In this document: positions 42,240-51,109 of the stretch, piece by piece | Layout of the letters: every line of letters begins with the position of its first letter | How positions within the stretch are numbered: the first letter of the stretch is position 1 | Source: Bacillota bacterium | GTDB taxonomy: Bacteria > Bacillota > Thermincolia > Thermincolales > UBA2595 | DNA length: 60,793 nucleotides | Assembly (NCBI GenBank): GCA_021847735.1 | Contig: JAJZQD010000003.1 | Span: 1 to 60,793, forward strand | Direction of reading: 5' to 3' | Made by a program: the position numbers and the translations under genes | Notes under the pieces: model-generated | What the model was told of the DNA's origin: nothing | Database searches by the model: none | Seen by the model: the letters and a program-made list of their open reading frames with translations, nothing else

Positions 42240-43076
42240 ATGTTAAAAATAGAAGGTGTTAATAAAGTTTTTACTAACAATTATGCAGCTGCAAATACCC
42301 TGGATAATGTAGATTTAACTGTTGTCGACGGTGAATTCGTTTCCTTGGTGGGCCCTTCGGGGTGTGGTAAATCCACCCTCCTAAACATTATCGCCGGCTT
42401 GGAAAGGGCCAGTGGCGGCCGGGTGCTCAAAAAAGGAACGGAAATAAAGGATGCCGGGCCTGACAGGGTTGTAATGTTTCAGGAAGCGGCTTTGTTTCCC
42501 TGGCTCAAAGTATTAGATAATGTGGAATACGGCATGAAGATTGCCGGTATGCCAAAGCAAAAACGAAAAGAAAAAGCCTGGCACTACCTTAAGATGGTTC
42601 ATCTTACCCGGTTTGCTTCCTCGTACCCACACGAACTGTCAGGCGGAATGCGACAGCGGGTGGCTTTGGCCAGGGCACTGGCGATGGATTCAGATATTTT
42701 ACTGATGGATGAACCTTTTGCATCTTTGGACAGTCAGACAAGAAGTATCCTTCACACAGAACTCCAACAAATCTGGCGTACCACCGGAAAGACCATTGTA
42801 TTTGTAACACATAATGTGGAAGAAGCGGTACTCCTGGCCGACCGGGTTGTAGTTATGACCGCCAACCCGGGTAGAATTAAGAAGGAATTTAGGGTGCAGC
42901 TGGCCAGACCAAGGGACCTTGAAAATGTCGATTTGGCTTTTGTGGTTAGCCAGATAATGCAGGAACTTAAGGAGGAGGTGGAAAAGGTTGCCAAAGCAGA
43001 GTATGACAGTGACTGGTCTCTTGAAAAAAGTACTTTTCTACCTAGTCCTAATAACAATATGGGAAATGGTATTTAG
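42240..43076 (+). CDS. TauB/SsuB-type ABC ATPase, copy 2
   Basis: 278 residues. Same motifs as copy 1: GPSGCGKST, MFQEAALFPWL, LSGGMRQRV, ILLMDEPFASLD. It overlaps the permease gene by about 90 bp, so it is the cognate ATPase. Confidence 0.9.
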   Translation: MLKIEGVNKVFTNNYAAANTLDNVDLTVVDGEFVSLVGPSGCGKSTLLNIIAGLERASGGRVLKKGTEIKDAGPDRVVMFQEAALFPWLKVLDNVEYGMKIAGMPKQKRKEKAWHYLKMVHLTRFASSYPHELSGGMRQRVALARALAMDSDILLMDEPFASLDSQTRSILHTELQQIWRTTGKTIVFVTHNVEEAVLLADRVVVMTANPGRIKKEFRVQLARPRDLENVDLAFVVSQIMQELKEEVEKVAKAEYDSDWSLEKSTFLPSPNNNMGNGI

Positions 43077-43767
43077 AAGCAACATATGGCCCGAATATCT
43101 GTTCCCTTCCCCGTTAGGGGTCCTGCAGAACCTGGATTCAGGTTTTCGGGACGGCAGTTTGTTTATCGCTATAGGGATAAGCATCAAAAGGGTTTTGACG
43201 GGATATATGATATCACTTACGGCAGGATTAACCTTAGGCCTCCTTATCATCAGGTTCAGTTATCTGGATGAAACCCTTAGCCCACTACTGCTAGGCTTTC
43301 AAACCCTTCCCAGTATCTGCTGGCTGCCGCTGGCAATCCTGTGGTTTGGAATTGGCGAGGACTCCATCATCTTTGTAATAGCCATAGGGTCAATTTTCTC
43401 TATTTCAATAGCCACGCTTTCCGGTATCAAAAATGTACCCCCGATATATATGAGAGTTGCTAAAACCATGGGGGCCAAAGGGCTAAAGGCATATACAACC
43501 GTAGTAATTCCTGCCGCATTGCCGGCAATAATTTCAGGGATGAAGCAGGGCTGGTCTTTTGCCTGGAGGGCACTGATGGCTGGGGAATTGTTATCGCCAA
43601 AAGACGGGCTGGGTTATGCCCTCACTATTGGCAGGGACTTACATGACATGAACCAGGTCGTAGGTGTGATGATAATCATTATTTTCATCGGGTTGGTTGT
43701 TGATAATTTAATATTTGGCAAACTGGAATATTCAATCAGATACCGCTGGGGGTTAACTCAGACGTAG
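42988..43767 (+). CDS. TauC/SsuC-type ABC permease
   Basis: 259 residues, six hydrophobic helices and the EAA-type loop MRVAKTMGAKGLKAYTTVVIPAALPAI. TTG 42988 follows AAGGAGGAGG by nine bases; ATG 43003 and GTG 43009 are alternatives. Unusually long overlap with the ATPase gene. Confidence 0.87.
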   Translation: MPKQSMTVTGLLKKVLFYLVLITIWEMVFRSNIWPEYLFPSPLGVLQNLDSGFRDGSLFIAIGISIKRVLTGYMISLTAGLTLGLLIIRFSYLDETLSPLLLGFQTLPSICWLPLAILWFGIGEDSIIFVIAIGSIFSISIATLSGIKNVPPIYMRVAKTMGAKGLKAYTTVVIPAALPAIISGMKQGWSFAWRALMAGELLSPKDGLGYALTIGRDLHDMNQVVGVMIIIIFIGLVVDNLIFGKLEYSIRYRWGLTQT

Positions 43768-43781
43768 AAGGAGGTACATAA

Positions 43782-44399
43782 ATGGTTCTTCAAAAGGCAA
43801 CAAACATTGTCTGGCATGACGGAAATGTATCAAAAGCTGACAGGGAAAATGTCCTCAGACAGCAGGGGGTGGTCCTGTGGTTTACCGGCTTGTCGGGTTC
43901 TGGGAAATCGACGGTGGCCCGCGAAGTTGAAAAGAGATTATTTGAAGCAGGGCACTTGTCCTATGTTCTCGATGGAGACAACATACGCTTTGGGTTGAAC
44001 AAGAACCTCGGTTTTTCTCCCGGGGACCGGACGGAAAACATCAGGAGAATCGGTGAGGTTGCCAAACTCTTTGCTGATGCCGGTTTAATTACCCTGACAG
44101 CTTTTATATCACCGTACCGGGCTGACCGGGATATGGCCAGGGCCTTACTGGGGGCGGGGGAATTTATTGAGATTTATGTCCAGTGCCCGGTGGAGGAGTG
44201 TGAAAAAAGGGATGTCAAGGGCCTTTATAAAAAGGCCAGAGCCGGCGAAATCAAGGAGTTCACCGGCATCTCAGCCCCTTACGAGGAACCTCTTTCGCCC
44301 GAACTGGTATTGGACACAGCCAGGGAAACCCTTCAGGAGGCAAGTGAAAGAGTTGTCAAACATTTAGCAGATCGGGGGATTATCAGGCAAAAGGGGTGA
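43782..44399 (+). CDS. cysC: Adenylylsulfate kinase
   Basis: 205 residues. P-loop [10 protein letters not shown], then [16 protein letters not shown] and the [10 protein letters not shown] and [18 protein letters not shown] segments, all diagnostic of APS kinase. It makes PAPS from APS. An operon that also has APS reductase does not need PAPS for reduction, so PAPS may serve sulfotransferases or be a side branch. GGAGGT precedes the ATG. Confidence 0.94.
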   Translation: MVLQKATNIVWHDGNVSKADRENVLRQQGVVLWFTGLSGSGKSTVAREVEKRLFEAGHLSYVLDGDNIRFGLNKNLGFSPGDRTENIRRIGEVAKLFADAGLITLTAFISPYRADRDMARALLGAGEFIEIYVQCPVEECEKRDVKGLYKKARAGEIKEFTGISAPYEEPLSPELVLDTARETLQEASERVVKHLADRGIIRQKG

Positions 44400-44403
44400 T
44401 AGA

Positions 44404-46131
44404 ATGAAAACAGACGGGGTGGAAGTAGAAAGAATATCTACAGATATCGTAATAGTAGGCGGTGGGACGGCAGGCTGTTTTGCAGCCGTCACCATAAAGG
44501 AAACGAGCCCGGCCACGGAAGTTTTGGTCATTGAAAAAGCCCATGTTAAGAGAAGCGGGTGCCTGGCTGCAGGAGTCAATGCTATTAACGCCTACCTCAA
44601 TCCCGGAGAAACCCCTGAGACATACCTTGATTATGTGAAAAAAGACTCGGCCGGACTGGTTCGGGACGACCTAGTCCTGACCATCGGGCAGCGGTTGAAC
44701 CGGGTAACGGAAAAACTGGAGTCATGGGGCCTGCCTTTTCAGAAAGATGAATCAGGCTGTTATAAACCCAGGGGAAAAAGGAATGTTGAGATAACCGGGG
44801 AAGCAATCAAACCCGTTATAGCAACAGCCCTACAGAACTCAGGCGCAAAAATTCTCAACAGGACCGTGGCAACTAATTACCTAATCAACGAGGGAGTGGC
44901 TGCCGGGGTTTACGCTTTTTCGGCCAGAGAAAAGAAGTTTTATGTTATCACCGCAAAAGCAGTAATCTGCGCTGCCGGTGGGGCCGCTGGGATATATAAA
45001 CCCAATAATGACGGGTCTTCAAGGCACAAAATGTGGTATTGCCCCTTTAATGTGGGGACTGGTTTTGCTATGGGTCTCAGGGCAGGGGCGGAAATGACTA
45101 CTTTTGAGATGCGTTTCATCGCTCTTAGGATAAAGGATGTGGCATCCCCTACAGGCACTATAGCCCAGGGTGTCAAAGCCCGCCAGGTCAACGCCCTGGG
45201 TGAGGAGTATCAGGGCAGGTATGAAAGCCGCTCAACACCAATGAGGATGTACGGGACGGTTGAGGAGAACAAAGCCGGGCGAGGACCGTGTTACCTGGAT
45301 TTAACCCATCTACCCAACTCACATAACCGCCGGTTAAAGGAAGCCTACCTGAACATGTCCCCCGGTCTGGTACTTAAGTGGGCAGACGAGGAGACTGAAC
45401 CAAATGGTAAACCCCTGGAAATCTGCGGTTCAGAACCGTACATCGTTGGAGGCCACGGACAGGCGGGGTACTGGGTAGACAGCGAAAGGAAGACAACTGT
45501 TAAAGGGTTGTTTGCTGCCGGGGATGTAGTCGGAGGCGCACCAAAAAAATATGTGACCGGGTGTTTTGCCGAAGGGGAGATAGCAGCCCTGGCGGCCCTT
45601 GAATATATAGGACAAGAGAGTGTCAGAGCTGAGCTTGACAGACAAGAGAATAGTGAGCAAGAAATCACAGCAGAGCTTGGCAGGGTCTTTGAACCTTTAA
45701 GAAAACAAAGAGGTGTGGCACCCGATAAGTATGAAGAGCGCCTGCAAAAAATAATGGATAAGTATGCCGGAGGCATTTCTGCAAACTACGAACTGTGTGA
45801 ACCAAAATTGCTGAGAGCCAGGGAACTATTAATCACATTACAGCATGAAGTAAAGAAAAACATTTTGGCAGCCGATGTGCATGAACTGGTCAAGGCCCAT
45901 GAGCTCATTGACAGGGTGTTAGTAGCGAGGGTTCTCGTGGAACATCTCCTGTACCGTAAAGAGACGAGATGGAGGTCTTACCAGGAAAGGGTGGATTACC
46001 CCCGGCGGGATGATGAACGCTGGTTTACTTTTGTAAATTCAGTATATCAACGGGAGAGCGGAGACATTCAGATAATAGAACGCCCGTGGAGTGGGGAAAC
46101 AGCAGTAGAAGGGTTTGGTGGCAGGGTATGA
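44404..46131 (+). CDS. aprA: AprA-type adenylylsulfate reductase flavoprotein subunit
   Basis: 575 residues. FAD motif VIVGGGTAGCFAAV and the AprA features KRSGCLAAGVNAINAYL, VICAAGGAAGIYKP, GLRAGAEMTTFEMRFIALRIKD. Classical dissimilatory AprA is longer (roughly 620-660), so this is a shorter version. With AprB it reduces APS to sulfite and AMP. No dsrAB or qmo genes accompany it, so an assimilatory role is inferred. Confidence 0.85.
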   Translation: MKTDGVEVERISTDIVIVGGGTAGCFAAVTIKETSPATEVLVIEKAHVKRSGCLAAGVNAINAYLNPGETPETYLDYVKKDSAGLVRDDLVLTIGQRLNRVTEKLESWGLPFQKDESGCYKPRGKRNVEITGEAIKPVIATALQNSGAKILNRTVATNYLINEGVAAGVYAFSAREKKFYVITAKAVICAAGGAAGIYKPNNDGSSRHKMWYCPFNVGTGFAMGLRAGAEMTTFEMRFIALRIKDVASPTGTIAQGVKARQVNALGEEYQGRYESRSTPMRMYGTVEENKAGRGPCYLDLTHLPNSHNRRLKEAYLNMSPGLVLKWADEETEPNGKPLEICGSEPYIVGGHGQAGYWVDSERKTTVKGLFAAGDVVGGAPKKYVTGCFAEGEIAALAALEYIGQESVRAELDRQENSEQEITAELGRVFEPLRKQRGVAPDKYEERLQKIMDKYAGGISANYELCEPKLLRARELLITLQHEVKKNILAADVHELVKAHELIDRVLVARVLVEHLLYRKETRWRSYQERVDYPRRDDERWFTFVNSVYQRESGDIQIIERPWSGETAVEGFGGRV

Positions 46132-46448
46132 CGGTAAGGATAAACAAATCGCTCTGCAACGGCTGTGGGAATTCGGTGGAACCAAAGTGCGTAATGGTTT
46201 GCCCGGGGGATCTTTTATGTAAGGACCCTTCAAACAGGTGTGTCATCAGAGACCCCAAAGATTGCTGGGATTGTGCTGCCTGTGTCAAGGAATGCCCTCA
46301 GCAGGCTATAGAAATGACCCTGCCGGTCCAAATAGGGGGGCGGGGTTCAACCCTCAAGGCCAAAACAGAAAAGGGCAGGATTATATGGCAGCTGACCAAA
46401 CCTGACGGCAGCAAAGAATTTTTTGAGGTACACACCCGAAATACTTAA
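46128..46448 (+). CDS. aprB: AprB-type ferredoxin subunit of APS reductase
   Basis: 106 residues from ATG 46128, overlapping the aprA stop by four bases. Two cluster motifs: CNGCGNSVEPKCVMVCP and CWDCAACVKECP, the spaced first motif being AprB-like. The tail is shorter than in dissimilatory AprB. It passes electrons to the FAD subunit. Confidence 0.85.
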   Translation: MTVRINKSLCNGCGNSVEPKCVMVCPGDLLCKDPSNRCVIRDPKDCWDCAACVKECPQQAIEMTLPVQIGGRGSTLKAKTEKGRIIWQLTKPDGSKEFFEVHTRNT

Positions 46449-46547
46449 TTAGCCGTGGATACACACGGATAAACACTGATTAAAAAGAATTCAAAACTAA
46501 CCCCCTAGCCACTGGTAACTCACTAAAAAAAACGAGGAGAGATAAAA

Positions 46548-47717
46548 ATGGCAATCAAACCCCATGGTGGAACTTTAATAAACCGGATTTTATCAGGTTC
46601 AGACAGAGAAAAAGCCCTGGCAAGGACCAAGGAACTGCCTCGACTGGTATTGGACAACTGGGAGTTATCAGACCTGGAACTCATCGCCAATGGCGCTTTC
46701 AGCCCAAACACCGGCTTTATGAAAAAGGATGATTACGAGAGTGTTGTGAACAATTTGCGGCTAGCCGACGGTACGGTATGGAGCATCCCAATCGTCTTAG
46801 GGATTACTCCTCAGGAGGCTGAGCAGTTAGTAATCGGGGCGGAGGCCGCACTTTATACTGAAGAAAACGAAATAATAGGATTAATCAAGGTAGAAGAAAT
46901 CTATGGATTCAACAAGGACCTGGAAGTCCGGAAGGTTTACCGGACTACTGATGAAGAACATCCTGGTGTGAAACGGGTTTATCAGCGTGACCAACACTTG
47001 GTGGGTGGGGAAATACTGCTGATAGACAGGAGAAAGCCGCAGCAGTTTGCCGAGATGTACCTGGACCCGGTAGAAACCAGGCGAATTTTTGAAGACAGGG
47101 GATGGAAGCGGGTTGTTGCTTTTCAAACCAGGAACCCTATTCACAGGGCCCATGAATACCTCCAAAAGTGTGCCATGGAAATCTGTGACGGTTTATTCCT
47201 TAACCCTCTGGTAGGTGAAACCAAGGGTGACGATATTCCGGCAGATGTAAGGGTAGAATGCTACAATGTCCTGTTAGAAAAGTATTACCCGGCCGACAGG
47301 ACCTTTATGTCAGCATTTCCGGCTGCCATGAGGTATGCAGGTCCGAGAGAGGCAGTTTTCCACGCCATCGTTCGCCAAAATTACGGAGCCACCCATTTTA
47401 TTGTCGGGCGCGACCACGCGGGGGTAGGCAATTATTACGGGACTTATGACGCCCAATTGATTTTTGACCAGTTTCTGCCTGAAGAGCTGGGGATAACTCC
47501 CCTCTTTTTCGAGCACACGTTTTATTGTAAGATTTGTGGTGGAATGGGAAGCAGCAAGTCATGCCCCCATAGCAAAGAAAACCACGTCTTCTTAAGCGGC
47601 ACCAAAGTAAGAGAGATGCTGTCAGACGGGCAGACGCCTCCCGAGGAATTCACCAGGAAAGAAGTAGCCGAAGTACTTATTAAGTATTACAAAGGGAATG
47701 TGAAACAAGCTGGGTAG
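46548..47717 (+). CDS. sat: Sulfate adenylyltransferase (ATP sulfurylase)
   Basis: 389 residues. Catalytic [12 protein letters not shown] and the GRDHAG motif, plus a C-terminal zinc-type CKICGG...CPH segment. Homo-oligomeric Sat makes APS from sulfate and ATP. GAGGAGA precedes the ATG. Confidence 0.95.
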   Translation: MAIKPHGGTLINRILSGSDREKALARTKELPRLVLDNWELSDLELIANGAFSPNTGFMKKDDYESVVNNLRLADGTVWSIPIVLGITPQEAEQLVIGAEAALYTEENEIIGLIKVEEIYGFNKDLEVRKVYRTTDEEHPGVKRVYQRDQHLVGGEILLIDRRKPQQFAEMYLDPVETRRIFEDRGWKRVVAFQTRNPIHRAHEYLQKCAMEICDGLFLNPLVGETKGDDIPADVRVECYNVLLEKYYPADRTFMSAFPAAMRYAGPREAVFHAIVRQNYGATHFIVGRDHAGVGNYYGTYDAQLIFDQFLPEELGITPLFFEHTFYCKICGGMGSSKSCPHSKENHVFLSGTKVREMLSDGQTPPEEFTRKEVAEVLIKYYKGNVKQAG

Positions 47718-47728
47718 GAGTGAAGAAT

Positions 47729-48661
47729 ATGACTATTGACTACAATGAACTTAAAAAGGGCGGGTTTCTAAGACAGAGACAAAAGGATAATTTTATCGTC
47801 CGGTTCCGCAGCCTGGCGGGGAATCTGACCAGTGAGCAGCTGCGACAATTGGCTGACCTGGCTGATAAATACGGTAAGGGTTATGTCCATGTTACCACCA
47901 GACAGGGGGCGGAAATACCCTGGGTCGGCATAAATGACTACAATGATATGAAAGGCGAAATCAAGGCTCTGGGCCTTAATACCGGTACCTGCGGCCCCAG
48001 AATTCGCACTGTGGTGGCCTGCCCAGGCCGTGAAATATGCCAATTCGGGCTGATGAATTCGAGGGAAACAGCTATTGAGCTGGACGGGACCTTTTTCGGC
48101 CGGGAAGTACCCATGAAAACCAAAATTGCTGTTTCCGGCTGCCCTAATTCCTGTGCCAAGCCTCAGGAGAATGACATAGGGTTGGTTGGGGCTGTTGAAC
48201 CCATATTGTGTGCGGAAAAATGCGCTGGCTGCGGCCTTTGCCAAAAAGTCTGCCCTCATCAGGCCATTAGTATGGTTGATGGTAAACCAACGATTGACAG
48301 GGCGAAATGCCTGTTGGAAGGGAATTGTATTTCATCTTGTCCGACAGATGCCTGGCAGGAAGGTCGAAGGGGTTATTTGCTTTACGCCGGGGGTAAGATT
48401 GGCCGGAAACCCCGGCTGGGACAAGTAGTTGCAGAGTTCGTGCCGGAAAACCAGGTAACGGAAAGTGTGGAAAAAGTCCTTAAGGCTTTTGATGTTCTAA
48501 GTCAACAAGGTGAACGTATCGCGGATACTATTGCCCGGGTGGGAGTCAAGGCTTTCCGCGATGAAGTGGCGTGGACAGGCATAGAGTCAAAGCTTTATGA
48601 CGGCCCGGTAAACTCAAGGACAGGCAGCAGTACGGGTGATTTAGGAAAAGAGGTCGGTTGA
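47729..48661 (+). CDS. Siroheme sulfite reductase fused to ferredoxin domain (AsrC-like)
   Basis: 310 residues from ATG 47729 (TAGGAG upstream). Siroheme/[4Fe-4S] ligands are in ACPGREICQFG and SGCPNSCAKP. Between them and the C-terminus lies a two-cluster ferredoxin insert (CAGCGLCQKVCP, CLLEGNCISSCP). Compact single-subunit enzymes of this kind reduce sulfite to sulfide and are close to AsrC and small Dsr-like proteins. Sulfide would feed the carrier pathway downstream. Confidence 0.87.
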   Translation: MTIDYNELKKGGFLRQRQKDNFIVRFRSLAGNLTSEQLRQLADLADKYGKGYVHVTTRQGAEIPWVGINDYNDMKGEIKALGLNTGTCGPRIRTVVACPGREICQFGLMNSRETAIELDGTFFGREVPMKTKIAVSGCPNSCAKPQENDIGLVGAVEPILCAEKCAGCGLCQKVCPHQAISMVDGKPTIDRAKCLLEGNCISSCPTDAWQEGRRGYLLYAGGKIGRKPRLGQVVAEFVPENQVTESVEKVLKAFDVLSQQGERIADTIARVGVKAFRDEVAWTGIESKLYDGPVNSRTGSSTGDLGKEVG

Positions 48662-48662
48662 T

Positions 48663-48902
48663 GTGGAAAATTTAAAAATTGATGCTGAACTTGATATTAC
48701 GGCAGACGTCTGCCCAATAACTTTTGTCAAAACCAAATTAAAACTGGAGCAAATGCAGCGAGGAGAAATTCTTGAGGTTGTCCTTAATGACGGGGAACCT
48801 ATACAGAATGTACCAAGAAGTGTCAAGGGAGAAGGGCATAAAATTATTTTAGTTGAAAAACGCGGGGAAAACTACAGGTTGTTGATTGAGAGAGGGGAAT
48901 AG
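48663..48902 (+). CDS. TusA-family sulfur-transfer protein
   Basis: 79 residues from GTG 48663. TADVCPITFVKTKLKLEQM carries the single catalytic Cys of the TusA CPxP motif (here CPIT), and the GEILEVVLNDGEP segment is typical. It could hand sulfur from the sulfite reductase or a desulfurase to the carrier activation step. Two bases separate it from the next start. Confidence 0.87.
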   Translation: MENLKIDAELDITADVCPITFVKTKLKLEQMQRGEILEVVLNDGEPIQNVPRSVKGEGHKIILVEKRGENYRLLIERGE

Positions 48903-48904
48903 CA

Positions 48905-49220
48905 GTGGAGATAACACTAAACGGGGAAAAGGAAACCTTAGATCAAGAGTATAGTGTTACCGGGCTGGTTAAGAAACTTGAACTAAGTCCTGAGATAGTA
49001 ACTGTTAGCCTGAACGGCACTATACTTTCCAGGGAGATTTTTGACAACACTCTAGTGAACTCGTTCAGCTAAAGCTGAACATCGAAACTTCAGTGGGGGA
49101 CTCTACCCCCACTGAAGCAGAAAAGTGGAAACTCCACCTTCTAGAAGGTGGAGTCTTGGAATTGGGATCAAATCAGGGGATGCGGTCGATATCCTGCTTT
49201 TTATGGGTGGAGGGGAATAG
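48905..49220 (+). pseudogene. ThiS/CysO-like sulfur carrier interrupted by a 112-bp element
   Basis: GTG 48905 starts MEITLNGEKETLDQEYSVTG, a ubiquitin-like ThiS/MoaD fold. As written it runs into the element and stops at 49072 after 55 codons, losing the essential C-terminal Gly-Gly. The missing end lies after the element: [15 protein letters not shown] and a stop at 49218. Removing exactly 49055-49166 joins NTL to IKSGDAV in frame and gives a normal 67-residue carrier ending GGGE. The residue(s) after GG imply trimming by the JAMM protease. Flanked by tusA and the cysteine synthase gene. Confidence 0.9.
49055..49166 (-). mobile_element. 112-bp palindromic element (IS200/IS605-type PATE), copy 4, inside the sulfur carrier gene
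   Basis: Reverse orientation. On the minus strand it follows TTGAT (49171-49167), starts CCCAATTCCAAG and ends GAGTTCAC, with the same three hairpins. One differs slightly: CCACCTTCTAGAAGGTGG is a perfect palindrome here, whereas copies 1-3 have CTATTAGG. No target duplication. Confidence 0.92.
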
Positions 49221-49221
49221 A

Positions 49222-50178
49222 GTGGCCCGCAAAGCATCCCGAGATATTACCAGCCTAATTGGCAATACCCCAATGATTAAACTTTCAAAATTGGCTCCCA
49301 GAGGATCGGCTGAAGTTATGGCTAAGCTTGAGATGTTTAACCCCGGCGGAAGCGTGAAAGACCGCATAGCCTTACACATGATTGAAAAAGCAGAAAAAGC
49401 AGGACTTCTCAAACCCGGAGGCACCATAATTGAAGCAACCAGCGGTAATACAGGTATCGGTCTTGCCTTGGTGGCTGCTGCCAGGGGATACAGGCTGGTC
49501 CTTGTTATGCAGGAGACCATGAGCCTGGAACGCCGGTCAATTCTTGAGGCCTATGGTGCCGAACTTGTTCTTATTCCTGGGTCTAAAGGTATGCGGGGGT
49601 CTATGGACAAAGCCGAAGAGATTACAGCCGAAAATCCCGAATACTATATGCCAAGGCAGTTTCAGAACCCGGCAAACCCGGAAACCCACAGGCTAACTAC
49701 GGCCGTGGAGATTTTAAAACAGACAGACGGAAAAATAGACGCTTTTGTAGCTGGGATAGGAACCGGTGGGACGATTTCGGGCGTTGGTGAGGTACTCAAA
49801 AAGGAAATTCCGGGAGTTCAGATAATCGGTGTGGAGCCGGCGGAATCGCCCATATTGTCAGGCGGAGATCCGGGGCCTCATCGCATTCAGGGACTTGGCG
49901 CCAATTTTGTACCGGAGACTTTAAATTTAGACATTGTTGACCGCATAATTACTGTCAAGGATTTTGACGCCTATTTGACATCAAGGGACCTTGCCAGGAG
50001 AGAAGGAATCCTGACCGGTATTTCGGCAGGTGCCGCTGTTGCTGCTGCTATAAAGGTCGCCAGGGAATTGGGCATAGGCAAACGGGTCCTTACAGTTCTT
50101 CCCGATACCGGTGAGCGGTACCTTAGCATGGCCCCTTATTTTAGCCTGGACCTGAGAAGAAGAGGAATAAGTGTTTGA
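49222..50178 (+). CDS. Cysteine synthase (CysK/CysM family)
   Basis: 318 residues from GTG 49222, which follows GGTGGAGGGG at the end of the carrier gene; the longer frame into the mobile element is not used. PLP lysine in [10 protein letters not shown], substrate loop [10 protein letters not shown], phosphate loop [14 protein letters not shown]. With a protein thiocarboxylate donor (as for CysM with CysO) or free sulfide it makes cysteine from O-acetyl- or O-phosphoserine; which one is not visible. Confidence 0.92.
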   Translation: MARKASRDITSLIGNTPMIKLSKLAPRGSAEVMAKLEMFNPGGSVKDRIALHMIEKAEKAGLLKPGGTIIEATSGNTGIGLALVAAARGYRLVLVMQETMSLERRSILEAYGAELVLIPGSKGMRGSMDKAEEITAENPEYYMPRQFQNPANPETHRLTTAVEILKQTDGKIDAFVAGIGTGGTISGVGEVLKKEIPGVQIIGVEPAESPILSGGDPGPHRIQGLGANFVPETLNLDIVDRIITVKDFDAYLTSRDLARREGILTGISAGAAVAAAIKVARELGIGKRVLTVLPDTGERYLSMAPYFSLDLRRRGISV

Positions 50179-50191
50179 AAGGGTGGTAGCC

Positions 50192-50992
50192 TTGGATTTT
50201 ACGCAGGAACAGATTGTTAGATACAGCAGGCATATCATTCTTCCCGAGGTAGGTGGCGAAGGCCAAAGTAAGATAAATGCAGGCCGGGTCCTGGTTATCG
50301 GCACCGGGGGTTTAGGCTCACCGGTGGCTTATTACCTTGCCGCCGCCGGCGTGGGAACCCTTGGTATAATTGATGACGACGTTGTGGATTTAAGCAACTT
50401 ACAGAGGCAAATTTTGCACAGTACCAAGGACATTGGCAGTCCCAAAGTAAATTCCGCCAAAGAGAAGCTTAATGCGCTGAACCCGGACTGCCGTGTGGTG
50501 ACCTACCGGGAGAGGCTGATGGCCCATAATATTATGGAAATTATCAAAAACTATGACATTATAGTAGATGGGACAGATAACTTTGCCACCCGGTTTGTGA
50601 CTAACGATGCCTGTGTTATTACTAATAAGCCGTTTATTCACGGGGGAATTTTGAGGTTTGCCGGACAAGCCATGACTATTGTCCCCGGCCGGGGACCGTG
50701 TTTCCGGTGTATCTTCGTTGAACCGCCGCCGCAGGGTTCGGTGCCTACCTGCTCCCAGGCAGGAGTGTTAGGGGTTCTGGCGGGAACAATAGGTCTTATT
50801 CAGGCCACCGAGGTTTTAAAATACCTGCTGGGCAAAGGAGATTTGCTGGTCGGCCGGTTACTGACCTATGACGCCCTGGCTATGAAGTTTAGAGAAGTAC
50901 AGGTCAAGAAAAATCCAAATTGCCCTGTTTGCGGGGCGAATCCCACTATAACTGAACCGGTTGATTATGAATTACCGGCCTGTGGTCTGTAA
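50192..50992 (+). CDS. MoeB/ThiF-family adenylyltransferase (sulfur carrier activator)
   Basis: 266 residues from TTG 50192 (AAAGGGTGG five bases upstream; GTG 50171 is in frame but overlaps the previous gene). ATP site GTGGLGSP, DDDVVDLSNLQRQ, catalytic cysteine region VPTCSQAGVLGVLAG, and zinc cysteines CFRC and CPVCG. It adenylates the C-terminal glycine of ThiS/MoaD-type carriers. There is no rhodanese domain, so sulfide or TusA would be the sulfur source. Confidence 0.92.
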   Translation: MDFTQEQIVRYSRHIILPEVGGEGQSKINAGRVLVIGTGGLGSPVAYYLAAAGVGTLGIIDDDVVDLSNLQRQILHSTKDIGSPKVNSAKEKLNALNPDCRVVTYRERLMAHNIMEIIKNYDIIVDGTDNFATRFVTNDACVITNKPFIHGGILRFAGQAMTIVPGRGPCFRCIFVEPPPQGSVPTCSQAGVLGVLAGTIGLIQATEVLKYLLGKGDLLVGRLLTYDALAMKFREVQVKKNPNCPVCGANPTITEPVDYELPACGL

Positions 50993-51009
50993 CCATTTTT
51001 AACTCCATA

Positions 51010-51034
51010 GCTGCCCCAAAAAAGGCAGCCTTTT
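51010..51034 (+). terminator. Terminator of the sulfur operon
   Basis: GCTGCC, loop CCAAAAAA, GGCAGC, then CTTTTC, 18 bp after the MoeB-like gene stop. Confidence 0.78.
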
Positions 51035-51043
51035 CACCTAAAA

Positions 51044-51108
51044 GAAAGGAAAGGCAGGAATATACCTGCCTTTTCCTTTCTCGTTCAAAGCCAAGAGGCT
51101 TTCTTTTT
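51044..51108. terminator. Two further hairpins between convergent genes
   Basis: GAAAGGAAAGGCAGG (51044-51058) pairs with CCTGCCTTTTCCTTTC (51065-51080); AAAGCC-AAGA-GGCTTT (51087-51102) is followed by CTTTTTAT. They serve the convergent sulfur operon and DUF2680 gene. Confidence 0.7.
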
Positions 51109-51109
51109 A

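Noticed and set aside
44404-48661. Dissimilatory sulfate reduction locus
   Set aside because: No dsrAB, dsrC, dsrMK or qmo genes; the presence of cysC, TusA, a sulfur carrier and cysteine synthase points to assimilation.
49055-49166. Self-splicing intron or IStron in the carrier gene
   Set aside because: 112 bp is too short for group I or II introns and no core motifs are seen; three other copies are intergenic or lie in a pseudogene.
49093-49221. N-terminal extension of the cysteine synthase into the mobile element
   Set aside because: The extra 43 residues are encoded by the element and the carrier tail; GTG 49222 has a good site and matches family starts.
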